64,000 nt of DNA from Salipiger bermudensis HTCC2601 (GCF_000153725.1 NZ_DS022276.1:2857884-2921883), one strand, 5' to 3'; positions 9,214 to 18,222 are shown, numbered from the stretch's first letter. A program made the numbers and translations. The notes: generated by a model not told the origin, from the letters alone.

Positions 9214-12200
9214 TCAGTCCTGCGCAGGCGTGCCGAGGCGCTTGTGGGTGCCGGTGAGCTTCATCACGAAGACGAAGAACACCGGCGCGAAGATCACCCC
9301 CAGAACGGTGGCCGAGATCATCCCGCCCACCACGTTGATGCCGATGGCGTTCTGGCTGGCCGCCGAGGGGCCGGTGGCGATGGCCATCGGGATCACCCCC
9401 ATGGTGAAGGCCAGCGAGGTCATCAGGATCGGGCGGAAGCGCAGGCGGCAGGCCTCGACCGTGGCGTCGATGAGGCCCTTGCCTTCGGTGATGAGATCCT
9501 TGGCGACCTCGACGATCAGGATGGCGTTCTTGGCCGACAGCCCGACGATGGTGATGAGGCCCACGGTGAAGAACACGTCGTTCGACAGCCCCGTCAGCGT
9601 CACCGCCGCCACCGCCCCGATGGCGCCCATCGGCACGATCAGCATCACCGCCAGCGGGATCGACCAGCTTCCGTAGAGCCCCGCGAGGCAGAGGAAGACG
9701 AAGAGCACCGACAGCCCGATCAGGATCGGCGCCTGACTGCCGCTCTCGATCTCCTGCAAGGATTGCCCGGTCCACTGGTAGCCGAAGCCCGCAGGCAGCT
9801 CTGCCGCGATGCGCTGCATCTCGGCCAGCGCCTCGCCCGAGGAATAGCCCGGCGCGGCCTCGCCGTTGATGCGGATCGACGGGTAGCCGTTGTAGCCGAC
9901 GATCTGCGACGGGCCGAAGCCCCACTCGGCGCTGGCAAAGGACGACAGCGGCACCATCCCGCCCTGCACGTTGCGGACGTTGAGCTTCAGCACCTCCTCG
10001 ATACTGCTGCGCGCCTCTGCCTCGGCCTGCACAATGACGCTTTGCATCTTGCCGTCGTTGGGGAAGTCGTTGACGTATCCCGACCCGAGCGCGACCGAGA
10101 TGGTGCGGTTGATCTCGCCGAAGGTGACGCCGAAGGCATTGGCCTTCTCGCGGTCCACGTCGAGACGCAGCTGCGGCCCCGGTTGCAGCCCTTCGATGTA
10201 CATCTGCCCGAGGATCGGACTTTCGGCACCCGCGCCCATGATCTGGCCGGCTGCCTGTTGCAGCGCGGCGTTGCCGAGGTTGGCGCGGTCCTGGAGCCGG
10301 AAGCTGAAGCCCGAGCCGGTCCCGAGGCCCTGAATGGGGGGCGGCGAGATGGCGAAGGCAAAGCTGTCGCGGATCGAGAACAGCATCCCCGACAGTTTCC
10401 CGGCAAGCGAGGCCGCGCCCAACTCGGGGCTTTCACGCTCGGCCCAGTCCTCCAGCGTCACGAAGCTGACGGCAGAGTTCGGCCCCTGGCCCGAGAAGGA
10501 AAAGCCCTGGATCGTCACCACGTCGGCCACGCCCTCGGTGCCCATCGCGAAGGCCTCGGCCTGCTTGGTCACTTCGCGCATGCGGAACGAGGTCGCCTCG
10601 GGCGGCGATTGCATCGACGCGATGAGATAGCCTTGATCCTCCTGCGGCAGGAAGGCGGCGGGGATCTGCACGTAGACGTAACCAAGCCCCGCCACCAGCG
10701 CGGCATAGATCACCATCATCCGCCCCGAACGGCGCACGAGGCCCCGCACGCCCCCGGCATAGCCTTTGGAGGCGCGGTCGAAGTTGCGGTTGAACCAGCC
10801 CGCCGGGCCCTTGCGGGCATGGCCTTGGCCCTTGGGGATCGGCTTGAGGAAGGTCGCGCAGAGCGCCGGTGTCAGCGACAGCGCGAGGAAGGCCGAGAAG
10901 AAGATCGACACCACCATGGTGAGCGAGAACTGCTGGTAGATGATGCCCACCGAGCCGGGGAAGAAGGCCAGCGGAATGAACACCGCCATCAGCGCCAGCG
11001 TGATGCCGACGATGGCACCCGAGATCTGGCCCATCGCCTTCTTCGACGCCTCGCGGGGCGAGAGCCCTTCCTCGGACATGATGCGCTCGACGTTTTCCAC
11101 CACCACGATGGCGTCATCGACGAGGATGCCGATGGCGAGGATCATCGCGAACATGGTCAGCACGTTGATCGAAAAGCCCGCCGCCAGCATCACCGCCAGC
11201 GTGCCCGCCAGCGCGATCGGCACCACCAGCATCGGGATCAGCGTGTAGCGCAGGTTCTGCAGGAAGATCAGCATCACCACGAAGACCAGCGCCACCGCCT
11301 CGAGCAGCGTGTGCACCACCTTCTCGATGGAGGCCGACACGAAAGGCGTGGTGTCATAGGGAATGGACGCCTCGACGCCTTCGGGGAAACCCGCCGACAG
11401 CTCGTCGAGCAGGGTCCGCACGCCTTCGGCGGTGTCGAGCGCGTTGCCGGTGGGCGAGAGCTGAATGCCGATCTGCGCGGCTTCCTCGCCGTTGAGATAG
11501 GCCTTGAAGGAATAGAACTCGGCGTCCATCTCGATGCGCGCCACGTCAGACAGGTGCACGATGGAGCCGTCCTCGCCCGCGCGCAGCACGATCTGGCCGA
11601 ACTCCGCAGGGGTGCGCAGCTGGCCGGTGACCAGAAGCGTCGCCTGTGTCTGCTGGCCCTCGGGCGCGGGGTCGACGCCGACGGAGCCCGCCGAGACCTG
11701 CGCGTTCTGTTCCGAAATGGCGGCGGTGATGTCGGTGACCGACAGATCGAGCCCGACAAGCTTGGCCGGGTCGATCCAGACCCGCATCGCCCGTTCGGCC
11801 GAGAACAGCTGCGCCTTGCCGACACCCTCGACCCGGCGGATTTCGTTCAGCACGAAGCGGGTGGCGTAATCGGCGAGACCGACGGAATCGTAGCCCGACC
11901 CCGGAGCGCCCGCGAGCGAGACGAACATCAGGTAGCTGCTGCCCGCCTCCTCGACCAGAAGCCCCTCCTGCTGCACCTGCGGCGGCAGCGAGGATTCCAC
12001 CCGGCGCAGGCGGTTCTGCGTTTCCACCACGGCCTGCGACACGCTGCTGCCGGAGGCGAAGGTGACGGTGATGGTCACCGCGCCCGTCGCCTCGGAGGTC
12101 GACTCGAAGTAAAGCAGGTTCGGAATGCCGTTCAGCTCTTCCTCGATGGGGCGGGTGACCTGTTGATAGAGGTCCTCGGGCGAGGCCCCGGCGAAACGGG

Positions 12201-12339
12201 TGGAGATGGTGACCTGCGGCGGGGCGACATCGGGATATTGCGCCACCGGCAGCGACGGCAGCGACAGCGCCCCCGCCAGCGTGATGAAGATCGCGATGAC
12301 CCAGGCAAGCACCGGGTTGTCGATGAAGAAACGTGCCAT
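9214..12339 (-). CDS. RND multidrug efflux permease (HAE1 / AcrB-like)
   Basis: Encodes 1041 residues, the standard size. It begins MARFFIDNPVLAWVIAIF, the usual start of inner-membrane HAE1 pumps, so I placed the start at 12339 although the frame extends further upstream. The proton-relay residues are present: Asp-Asp in GILVDDAIVVVENV and the Lys in GLSAKNAILIVE. It exports hydrophobic or amphiphilic compounds using the proton gradient. It sits 10 bases after the adaptor gene and 33 before the outer-membrane factor, so all three form one operon. No local regulator gene (TetR-type) is present. Confidence 0.95.
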   Translation of the reverse strand: MARFFIDNPVLAWVIAIFITLAGALSLPSLPVAQYPDVAPPQVTISTRFAGASPEDLYQQVTRPIEEELNGIPNLLYFESTSEATGAVTITVTFASGSSVSQAVVETQNRLRRVESSLPPQVQQEGLLVEEAGSSYLMFVSLAGAPGSGYDSVGLADYATRFVLNEIRRVEGVGKAQLFSAERAMRVWIDPAKLVGLDLSVTDITAAISEQNAQVSAGSVGVDPAPEGQQTQATLLVTGQLRTPAEFGQIVLRAGEDGSIVHLSDVARIEMDAEFYSFKAYLNGEEAAQIGIQLSPTGNALDTAEGVRTLLDELSAGFPEGVEASIPYDTTPFVSASIEKVVHTLLEAVALVFVVMLIFLQNLRYTLIPMLVVPIALAGTLAVMLAAGFSINVLTMFAMILAIGILVDDAIVVVENVERIMSEEGLSPREASKKAMGQISGAIVGITLALMAVFIPLAFFPGSVGIIYQQFSLTMVVSIFFSAFLALSLTPALCATFLKPIPKGQGHARKGPAGWFNRNFDRASKGYAGGVRGLVRRSGRMMVIYAALVAGLGYVYVQIPAAFLPQEDQGYLIASMQSPPEATSFRMREVTKQAEAFAMGTEGVADVVTIQGFSFSGQGPNSAVSFVTLEDWAERESPELGAASLAGKLSGMLFSIRDSFAFAISPPPIQGLGTGSGFSFRLQDRANLGNAALQQAAGQIMGAGAESPILGQMYIEGLQPGPQLRLDVDREKANAFGVTFGEINRTISVALGSGYVNDFPNDGKMQSVIVQAEAEARSSIEEVLKLNVRNVQGGMVPLSSFASAEWGFGPSQIVGYNGYPSIRINGEAAPGYSSGEALAEMQRIAAELPAGFGYQWTGQSLQEIESGSQAPILIGLSVLFVFLCLAGLYGSWSIPLAVMLIVPMGAIGAVAAVTLTGLSNDVFFTVGLITIVGLSAKNAILIVEVAKDLITEGKGLIDATVEACRLRFRPILMTSLAFTMGVIPMAIATGPSAASQNAIGINVVGGMISATVLGVIFAPVFFVFVMKLTGTHKRLGTPAQD

Positions 12340-12349
12340 GGATCGGGCC

Positions 12350-13555
12350 TCAGTTCGCGGCTGCGGGCTGCAGCGCGTCGATGGCGCGGCTGCAGGTGTC
12401 GGTGGGCGCATCCTCCGCGCCCGCGGGATCGGTCCAGCAGACCGGGGTGACCGGCGCCCCGGGGCCAATCTTCTGGAACCCGTCGACGATCACCATGTCG
12501 CCGGGGGCAAGACCCTCTTCGATGGTGAGGCTGTTGTCGTCGCTGCGCCCTTCCGAGACGGGGCGGGGCGCGACAGTTCCGTCTTCGGCGACCAGCATCA
12601 GCTGCGCCTGACCCGAGGCGTCGCGCCGCAGCGCCTGCGCCGGGACGACCAGCGCCGCCTCGCGCACCGCCTGTGCCACGCGCACGCGCACATACATGCC
12701 GGGCAGCAATGTGCCGTCGGGGTTGGGCACCTCGGCGCGCAGCGTCACCTGCCCGCTGGAGCGCTCGACCGACGCCTCGGAGAACAGCAGCTTGCCGGGG
12801 TGCGGGTAGAGCGAGCCGTCGTCGAGATAGAGTTGCACCTCCGCGGCACCGGGGGCCAGCTCGGTGATCTCGCCCGCTTCCATCGCGCGGCGCAGGCGCA
12901 GCAGTTCCGACACCGGCTGCTGCATGTCGGCATAGACCGTATCGAGCGCCTGGATCGTGGTCATCACCTCGCCCTGTGCGCTCACCAGCGCGCCCTCGGT
13001 GGTCAGCGCCCGGCCGGTGCGCCCGGCAATGGGCGCGCGCACCTCTGCGTATCCGAGATTGATCTCGGCGGCACGCAGCTGCGCCTGTGCTTCGGCCAGC
13101 GCGGCATTGGCCTGAAGCACGGCGGTCTGCGCGGTATCGAGATCCGCTTGGCTCGCGACATTGCGAGACCGCAGGGAACTCAGGCGCGTTTCGGTCTGGC
13201 GGGCGTCGGCAACTCCTGCCTCGGCCCGTGCGACGGTGGCGCGGGCGGCGTCGACGGCGACCTCGTAGGGCTGGCGGTCCAGCTCGTAGAGCACGTCGCC
13301 CGCCTCGACGGTGCTTCCTTGCGTGAAGACGCGGGCCTCGACGATGCCGCCGATGCGGGGGCGGACCTCGGCGACGCGGGTGGGGCTGATGCGGCCCGGC
13401 AGCTCGGAGGCCACCTCGACGCGCTGCGGTTCGGCGACGATGACACCGACCGAGGGCGGCGGATAGCCCTGCGCCCCGGCAGGAGCAGGAGCAAGCGCCA
13501 GAACGGCAAGCAAGGGAAGGGCGGCACGGCGCGCGGGCCGAGGGATCGGGTACAT
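12350..13555 (-). CDS. RND efflux periplasmic adaptor (membrane fusion protein)
   Basis: Encodes 401 residues with a cleavable signal ending ALAPAPAGAQ and no lipobox cysteine. Biotinyl-lipoyl-like, alpha-hairpin and beta-barrel segments follow in AcrA order (GGIVEARVFTQGSTVEAGDVLYELD; later VRAPIAGRTGRALTTEGALV). It links the inner pump to the outer channel. First gene of the three-gene efflux operon. Confidence 0.93.
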   Translation of the reverse strand: MYPIPRPARRAALPLLAVLALAPAPAGAQGYPPPSVGVIVAEPQRVEVASELPGRISPTRVAEVRPRIGGIVEARVFTQGSTVEAGDVLYELDRQPYEVAVDAARATVARAEAGVADARQTETRLSSLRSRNVASQADLDTAQTAVLQANAALAEAQAQLRAAEINLGYAEVRAPIAGRTGRALTTEGALVSAQGEVMTTIQALDTVYADMQQPVSELLRLRRAMEAGEITELAPGAAEVQLYLDDGSLYPHPGKLLFSEASVERSSGQVTLRAEVPNPDGTLLPGMYVRVRVAQAVREAALVVPAQALRRDASGQAQLMLVAEDGTVAPRPVSEGRSDDNSLTIEEGLAPGDMVIVDGFQKIGPGAPVTPVCWTDPAGAEDAPTDTCSRAIDALQPAAAN

Positions 13556-13585
13556 ATCGGAACTCCGGGGAAAGGGCCGCCGGTC

Positions 13586-13607
13586 GGCCCTCCGCGGTCG
13601 GAGGGCC
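13586..13607 (-). terminator. Stem-loop between the DoxX-like gene and the efflux operon
   Basis: A perfect 9-bp stem (GGCCCTCCG / CGGAGGGCC) with a CGGT tetraloop, lying after the DoxX-like stop and upstream of the adaptor start. It lacks a clean T-tract, so termination may be partial or factor-assisted. Confidence 0.5.
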
Positions 13608-13659
13608 GGTGCGCTGTCACCGCAGGCGGGTCAGGTCTTGGGCAGAAAGGTGAGGGGCG

Positions 13660-14031
13660 TCAGCCGCCGGGGCGGAAGCCTTTCGGGCGGCGTACCGGGC
13701 GCCACAGCGCGGCGGTCAGCAGCGCGACGGACATCACGATGAGCGGGGGCACCGCGTGCCCGTATTCACCGTGCAGCAGCACTGTCAGCGCTGCCGCCGC
13801 CATGACGGACGCACCCAGGAGGCTGCCGACGAAGCGGGTGCGCGGCAGCAGGATCAAGAGCGCCGCGAGCCATTCGAGAAGGCCGGTGAGGCGGTTGAAG
13901 CCGCTCGGGTAGCCCCAGCGGTCGTAATCGGCGAGGATCTCGGGCGAGGCGAACATGTTGAGCGTGCCGCCGAGCAGGAAGAAAGCTGCAAGCAGCCAGG
14001 CCGGGATGGCGCGCCAGGGGAGGGATTTCAT
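13660..14031 (-). CDS. DoxX-like small integral membrane protein
   Basis: Encodes 123 residues with about four hydrophobic segments, including WLLAAFFLLGGTLNMF at the N-terminus, as in DoxX-like proteins. The ATG at 14031 has GAAGGAG at 8 bases; the longer frame upstream overlaps sodB and is not credible. It lies 62 bases downstream of sodB on the same strand with a hairpin between. DoxX proteins are sometimes linked to redox homeostasis, but the function here is unknown. Confidence 0.8.
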   Translation of the reverse strand: MKSLPWRAIPAWLLAAFFLLGGTLNMFASPEILADYDRWGYPSGFNRLTGLLEWLAALLILLPRTRFVGSLLGASVMAAAALTVLLHGEYGHAVPPLIVMSVALLTAALWRPVRRPKGFRPGG

Positions 14032-14058
14032 CGGTAGGCTCCTTCTACGCGGCGGGTT

Positions 14059-14085
14059 GGCCGGCCCCATGCGTCGGGGCCGGCC
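14059..14085 (-). terminator. Terminator stem-loop after sodB
   Basis: A perfect 10-bp GC stem (GGCCGGCCCC / GGGGCCGGCC) with a 7-base loop, just after the sodB stop. No long T-tract, so it may be a partial terminator or an mRNA-stabilising structure before the DoxX-like gene. Confidence 0.6.
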
Positions 14086-14093
14086 GCTTGGCG

Positions 14094-14696
14094 TCAGGCC
14101 AGGTTGGCTTCGGCGAACTCGTAGCTCGCGAGATTGTCGAGGAAGTTGGTCACGTAATCCGGACGGCGGTTGCGGAAATCGACGTAGTAGCTGTGCTCCC
14201 ACACGTCGAGACCGAGCAGAGCGGTGCCCTCGCCGGTGGCCAGCGGGTTGACGCCATTGGCGGTCTTGGTGACGCCGAGGCTGCCGTCGGCCTTCTGGAT
14301 CAGCCAGGCCCAACCCGAGCCGAACTGCGTGGTCGCGGCGGTCTTGAACGCGGCCTTGAAGTCGTCGACCGAGCCGAAGCTGTCGATCAGCTTTGCCTCG
14401 AGCGTGCCGGGGATGCCACCGCCATTGGGCGACAGGGCGTTCCAGAAGTGGATGTGGTTCCAGTGCTGACCGGCCTGGTTGAACACGCCCGCGAGCGCAT
14501 CGTCAGCGTAGCTCAGCGTGACGATCTCCTCGAGGGTCTTGCCCTGAAGGGCGGCGTTGCCGTCGACGAAACCGTTGAGCGCGGTGACATAGGCCTGGTG
14601 GTGCTTGTCATGGTGGAGCTCAAGGGTTTCCTGGCTCATGCCACGCTCGGCAAGGGCGGAATGGGGGTAGTTCAGGGCGGGAAGTTCGAAGGTCAT
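14094..14696 (-). CDS. sodB: Superoxide dismutase, Fe type
   Basis: Encodes 200 residues beginning MTFELPALNYPHSAL, very close to known FeSODs. Metal ligands are His28, His81 (WNHIHFW), Asp164 and His168 (DVWEHSYYVD). It dismutates superoxide in the cytoplasm. It is divergent from a regulator with cysteine ligands for an Fe-S cluster, with 89 bases between, which suggests control by iron or oxidative status. Confidence 0.96.
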   Translation of the reverse strand: MTFELPALNYPHSALAERGMSQETLELHHDKHHQAYVTALNGFVDGNAALQGKTLEEIVTLSYADDALAGVFNQAGQHWNHIHFWNALSPNGGGIPGTLEAKLIDSFGSVDDFKAAFKTAATTQFGSGWAWLIQKADGSLGVTKTANGVNPLATGEGTALLGLDVWEHSYYVDFRNRRPDYVTNFLDNLASYEFAEANLA

Positions 14697-14785
14697 CTGT
14701 GGTCTCCTGTCGAGCCAGCGCTTGCGCGCCGGGACCCGTTTGGTTATTTAAGCAAGCAACAGCTTTGAAAAACATTGGAGCGAAT

Positions 14786-15448
14786 ATGTCAGGCGATGAC
14801 TTGGAAAAAGGGGCGTGGTCCCCGCGCGCCCCTTCCGAGCGGCTGCTGATGACGCTCAAGATGCATGGCGCCCAGACGTCGGCTGACGTCGGGCGGCGAC
14901 AGGGCATCACTGGTGAGGCCGCACGCCAGCAGCTTGGCAAGCTGCAGGAGGATGGGCTGGTGCGCGAAGAGCGGCGCAGCGCCGGGCGCGGGCGACCCGC
15001 GGTCTACTGGCACCTGACCGACAAGGCGCAGGCGCGGTTTCCCGACACCCATGCCGCGCTGACCGTGGACATCCTGCGAAGCATCTCCGAGGTGCTGGGC
15101 CCGGAAGCGCTGGACCGGATCATCGCCGAGCGCGAGGGGGTGACGCTCGAGAAGTACCGCACCGCCATGTCCGGCTGCAGCGACACCCGCGACCGGCTCG
15201 AGAAGCTTGCCGAGATGCGCAGCGCCGAGGGCTACATGGCGCAGGTCGAAGTGGACGACGATGGCACGCTGCGGCTGGTCGAGAACCATTGCCCGATCTG
15301 CGCAGCGGCGAGTTTCTGCCAGGGCTTCTGCCGCGCCGAGAAGGCCGTGTTCCAGAACGTGCTCGGCCCGAACGTCCGGATTGAACGGGATGAGCATATC
15401 GTCGGTGGCGGACGGCGCTGCACCTACCTTGTACGCGAAGGCGCGTAA
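14786..15448 (+). CDS. SufR-like winged-helix regulator with C-terminal Fe-S cysteines
   Basis: Encodes 220 residues. An N-terminal helix-turn-helix (TSADVGRRQGITGEAARQQL) is followed by a C-terminal domain with Cys169, Cys172, Cys178 and Cys182, the ligand pattern of SufR-type cluster-sensing regulators. I chose ATG 14786, which has GGAG at 6 bases; the frame is open from 14699 but that stretch is the sodB promoter. Known relatives repress Fe-S assembly genes and lose DNA binding when the cluster is damaged. Its divergence from sodB suggests sodB is a target. Confidence 0.82.
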   Translation: MSGDDLEKGAWSPRAPSERLLMTLKMHGAQTSADVGRRQGITGEAARQQLGKLQEDGLVREERRSAGRGRPAVYWHLTDKAQARFPDTHAALTVDILRSISEVLGPEALDRIIAEREGVTLEKYRTAMSGCSDTRDRLEKLAEMRSAEGYMAQVEVDDDGTLRLVENHCPICAAASFCQGFCRAEKAVFQNVLGPNVRIERDEHIVGGGRRCTYLVREGA

Positions 15449-15804
15449 GGCCGTCGGGTCCAGGCCGACAGACCCGGGATCACCGTGACACCGGAGGGGC
15501 TGCGCAGGACAGTCGGACACACGTCGTATCCTCCCTGACAGCTTGCGCCGCGTGGATCGATTCTGCCCCGAGGCTCGGCAGGCGCAGCGTCTGGAAACAC
15601 CGGGCTCTTGTTGGCCTTGGTGACGGCAACGGTGACGACACCCAAGCCAACAGGGCGTCCGTTCAGGGCGGCGCCGTTGCAGAGCCGCAGCCCTGGGCGT
15701 GAGCGCCGCTTGCCTCGCCGAGGTCAGGTCACCCGGACGATCTCGGCGGTGCCGGGGGTCTTGAAACGGATCTCCCCCGGTCTGCGGTTGCCTTCGCGTC
15801 GCGG
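15449..15804. other. Non-coding or degraded sequence between the SufR-like regulator and the oxidoreductase
   Basis: About 355 bases with no intact gene. On the minus strand, in the same frame as the oxidoreductase and after its TAG, the translation reads as plausible protein: about 26 codons ending EIRFKTPGTAEIVRVT, a TGA, then a further open stretch containing LCNGAALNGRPVGLGVVTV. This could be the remnant of a broken gene; I do not recognise the family. Confidence 0.35.
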
Positions 15805-16770
15805 CTAGCGGTCTGAGCCCCGCAGCATTTCTTCGACCAGCCGCTGCACGTCGAGCGCCTCGCGCGGGGTGGCGAGCGGGTGCGGTCGGCCCGCGACGCA
15901 GAGCGCAAGCGCATCGAGCTGCGCGCGGAGCGCCACCGCGCGCGGATCGGCGGGGGTAGGGGAGACCGGCTCGAAGGGTCCCCCGCGCGACACCGACTCG
16001 TCCGAGAAGTTCGACACGCGATGGCTGGCCAGGCTGCCCTTCACGGTGAACTCCTGCCGGTCGGGCTGCGCGCCGCCGACACTGGCGAGAATCGACACCG
16101 GCACACCGCCCACGGTCTCGAGCCGCGCCAGCAGCGCGGTTTCGCAAAGCGCCGTGTCGGCGGGATAGGAGGGCTGCGCCCAGACCACCGAGAGCGGCCC
16201 GAGGATGCGCTGGGTGAAGAACAGGAAATGCGACAGCACCTCGCGGGTCATGCCACCCTCGGCGCGGAAGCGCAGCCAGTCCGCCGCCTGTTGCCATGCC
16301 CGCGGCCAGGCGGCGTAGGTTACCACCATGTCGACGCCCGCCATCTCGCCCATCGCGCCCGAGGAGGCTGCGTCCGAGATGTTGGCGAGCGCCTCGCCTG
16401 CGGCTTGCGTGAAGTTCACCGCCGCCGGCACGCCGCTGGCCTCGAGCGCCGCCACCAGCGCCTCGCTCTCGCCGAGGTCGACCCCGAGCGGCTTTTCGAG
16501 GAACACTGCCTTGCCCGCAGGGGCGGCGGCGAGGGCGTAGGCCTTGCGCGGCACCGGCGGGCAGGCGAGGTAGACCAGATCGGCCGCGGCCATCGCCGCT
16601 TCGGCAGAGGCGGCAAGCGGCACGCCGGGGGCAAGCATTTGTGCCTCGGCACAGGCCTCGGGGGCCGGATCCCACATCGCCACGGGGGCAAACTCTTCAT
16701 GCGGGAGCATGTGCTCCAGCATCCGCCGCCCCATGATCCCCAGCCCGATGATCGCCGTCTTCACCGCCAT
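15805..16770 (-). CDS. Gfo/Idh/MocA-type NAD(P)-dependent oxidoreductase
   Basis: Encodes 321 residues beginning MAVKTAIIGLGIMGRRML, a Rossmann dinucleotide-binding motif, with the family motif EKPLGVD near residue 93 (the Lys acts in catalysis). These enzymes oxidise or reduce sugars, inositols or related polyols; the substrate here is unknown. The frame extends upstream to 17010 but only the ATG at 16770 starts the Rossmann fold. It is divergent from the amide operon. It ends with TAG, and the same frame stays open beyond the stop. Confidence 0.83.
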   Translation of the reverse strand: MAVKTAIIGLGIMGRRMLEHMLPHEEFAPVAMWDPAPEACAEAQMLAPGVPLAASAEAAMAAADLVYLACPPVPRKAYALAAAPAGKAVFLEKPLGVDLGESEALVAALEASGVPAAVNFTQAAGEALANISDAASSGAMGEMAGVDMVVTYAAWPRAWQQAADWLRFRAEGGMTREVLSHFLFFTQRILGPLSVVWAQPSYPADTALCETALLARLETVGGVPVSILASVGGAQPDRQEFTVKGSLASHRVSNFSDESVSRGGPFEPVSPTPADPRAVALRAQLDALALCVAGRPHPLATPREALDVQRLVEEMLRGSDR

Positions 16771-16994
16771 GTCCGTTCCCGTTCCTGCAGCTTTCGTTGG
16801 GGGTCGTTGTAGCGGCCACCCGGGAGGGAGCGCCATCACAAAGCCCCTGCATGTCCCGTTTTGACCGAGAGGCCGGGGCCGGCGATGCCCTTTCCGGGAG
16901 GTGTGGCAGCGGTCGCACCGCGCGGGGCTGCCTGTTTTCTGTGCGTCCGGGGCCGGAGTGGTCCCCGCGAGCGCCGCATTTCCGGCCGGCCAAG

Positions 16995-17024
16995 TTGACA
17001 CAGCGTCCACGGCGCGCCGATAGT
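16995..17024 (+). promoter_or_regulatory. Sigma-70 promoter of the amide operon
   Basis: A perfect -35 TTGACA (16995-17000) is followed after 18 bases by GATAGT (17019-17024), a 4-of-6 match to -10. The predicted start is near 17031, about 90 bases upstream of the amiC start and immediately before a terminator. Upstream sequence 16771-16994 shows no gene and no other clear signal. Confidence 0.65.
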
Positions 17025-17039
17025 GACATCAACATAGCT

Positions 17040-17104
17040 GGCAAAAGCGCCTCGCGATCCTGCGGTCCGTCTCTCGAGACGGCTGGGATCAGCGGGGCTT
17101 TTTT
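17040..17104 (+). promoter_or_regulatory. Leader terminator before amiC, likely AmiR antitermination target
   Basis: A long stem pairs GCCTCGCGATCC (17049-17060) with GGATCAGCGGGGC (17086-17098), with one bulged A and one T-G pair. It encloses a second hairpin CCGTCT-CTCG-AGACGG, and is followed by six T (17099-17104) and then CGTTTTT. This is an intrinsic terminator inside the amiC leader, between promoter and first gene. Because the operon encodes an ANTAR protein, antitermination here is the natural reading. A small hairpin GGC-AAAAGC-GCC with a six-base loop (17040-17051) shares GCC with the terminator arm, but it lacks the usual G at loop position 4, so the ANTAR site is not clearly identified. 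Confidence 0.7.
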
Positions 17105-17121
17105 CGTTTTTGGAGGGCGTC

Positions 17122-18222
17122 TTGACGCGCGAAATCGACCTCGGAATCCTGTTCTCCCGGTCCGGAACCTACAGCCTGATCAGCGAGGCCAAGCGGACCG
17201 GCGCGCTGAAGGCGGTGGCGCAGGTCAACGCCGATCCCGCGCTTGATATCGTGTTCAACCCGGTGGAGCGCGACCCGCAGGGCAATATCGACGCCTATGC
17301 GCCGCTCTGCGAAGAGATCCTGCGCGACAGCGGGGCGCGGCACGTGATCGGCTGCACCACCTCGTGGAGCCGCAAGGAGGTGATCCCGGCGCTCGAGCGC
17401 ATGGACGGGGCGCTCTGGTACCCGGCGCCCTACGAGGGGTTCGAGGCGTCCGACCGCATCGTCTATGCCCATGCCTGCCCGAACCAACACCTGCTGCCGC
17501 TGCTCGACTATGCCTTCGCGCAGTTCGGGCGGCGCAGCTACCTGACCGGCTCGAACTACATCTGGGGCTGGGAGATAAACCGGCTGGCGCGCGAGATCGG
17601 CAGCCGCACCGGAGGCGAGGTGCTGGGCGAGCGCTACCTGCCGCTGGGCACCACCGAGGTGGCGCGCATTGTCGACGAGATCGCCGCGCTGAAGCCGGAT
17701 TTCGTGCTCAACCAGCTGATCGGGAAATCGCAATATGCCTTCCTCGACGCCATCGCCGAACTGCGCCGAAGCGATCCGTTCTTTGCCGAGGGCCATTGCC
17801 CGGTGCTGTCGTGCAACCTTACCGAATGCGAGCTCGGTGCCATCGGGCCATCGGCCGAGGGGGTGATCTCGGCGGGGCCGTGGTTCCGCGGTCTGCACCC
17901 GGCGCTGCCGGGCAATGGCGGCCGCGAGGATTTCGGCTCGTCGCTCGAGGCGGCGGCCCATGCCTCTGTGATGACGCTGGCGCAACTGCTCAACGGCGCG
18001 CCCGGTGCCGAGGCGCTGTCGCTCTCCGAGCTTCTGGCGCAGCGCCGCGCGGCCGAGCTCGGGATCAGCCCGCGCACCCACCACACCCGCCTGCCGGTGG
18101 CCATCGCGCAGGTCAGGGCAGGGGCTTTCGTGCCGCTGCGCACCGGGGCGCCGGTCGAGGCCGATCCCTATCTCACCCGCGAGCGCGACCCCGCGCCGGT
18201 GCCGCTTCGGGTGGTGAAATGA
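17122..18222 (+). CDS. amiC: AmiC-like amide sensor (periplasmic-binding-protein fold, cytoplasmic)
   Basis: Encodes 366 residues resembling the type 1 solute-binding fold of AmiC and amide/urea-type receptors, but with no signal peptide, so it acts in the cytoplasm. Known AmiC binds small amides and releases the antiterminator AmiR. I chose TTG 17122 because GGAGG lies 5 bases upstream; TTG 17110 is an alternative but precedes that ribosome binding site. It overlaps amiR by ATGA (18219-18222), implying translational coupling. Motifs near the start include LGILFSRSGTYSLIS, usual for this group. Confidence 0.85.
   Translation: MTREIDLGILFSRSGTYSLISEAKRTGALKAVAQVNADPALDIVFNPVERDPQGNIDAYAPLCEEILRDSGARHVIGCTTSWSRKEVIPALERMDGALWYPAPYEGFEASDRIVYAHACPNQHLLPLLDYAFAQFGRRSYLTGSNYIWGWEINRLAREIGSRTGGEVLGERYLPLGTTEVARIVDEIAALKPDFVLNQLIGKSQYAFLDAIAELRRSDPFFAEGHCPVLSCNLTECELGAIGPSAEGVISAGPWFRGLHPALPGNGGREDFGSSLEAAAHASVMTLAQLLNGAPGAEALSLSELLAQRRAAELGISPRTHHTRLPVAIAQVRAGAFVPLRTGAPVEADPYLTRERDPAPVPLRVVK

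Noticed and set aside
7765-12450. Very long plus-strand frame opposite the efflux genes
   Set aside because: It is the antisense of conserved RND genes; the translation is Arg/His/Gly-rich with no domain, a common artefact in GC-rich DNA.
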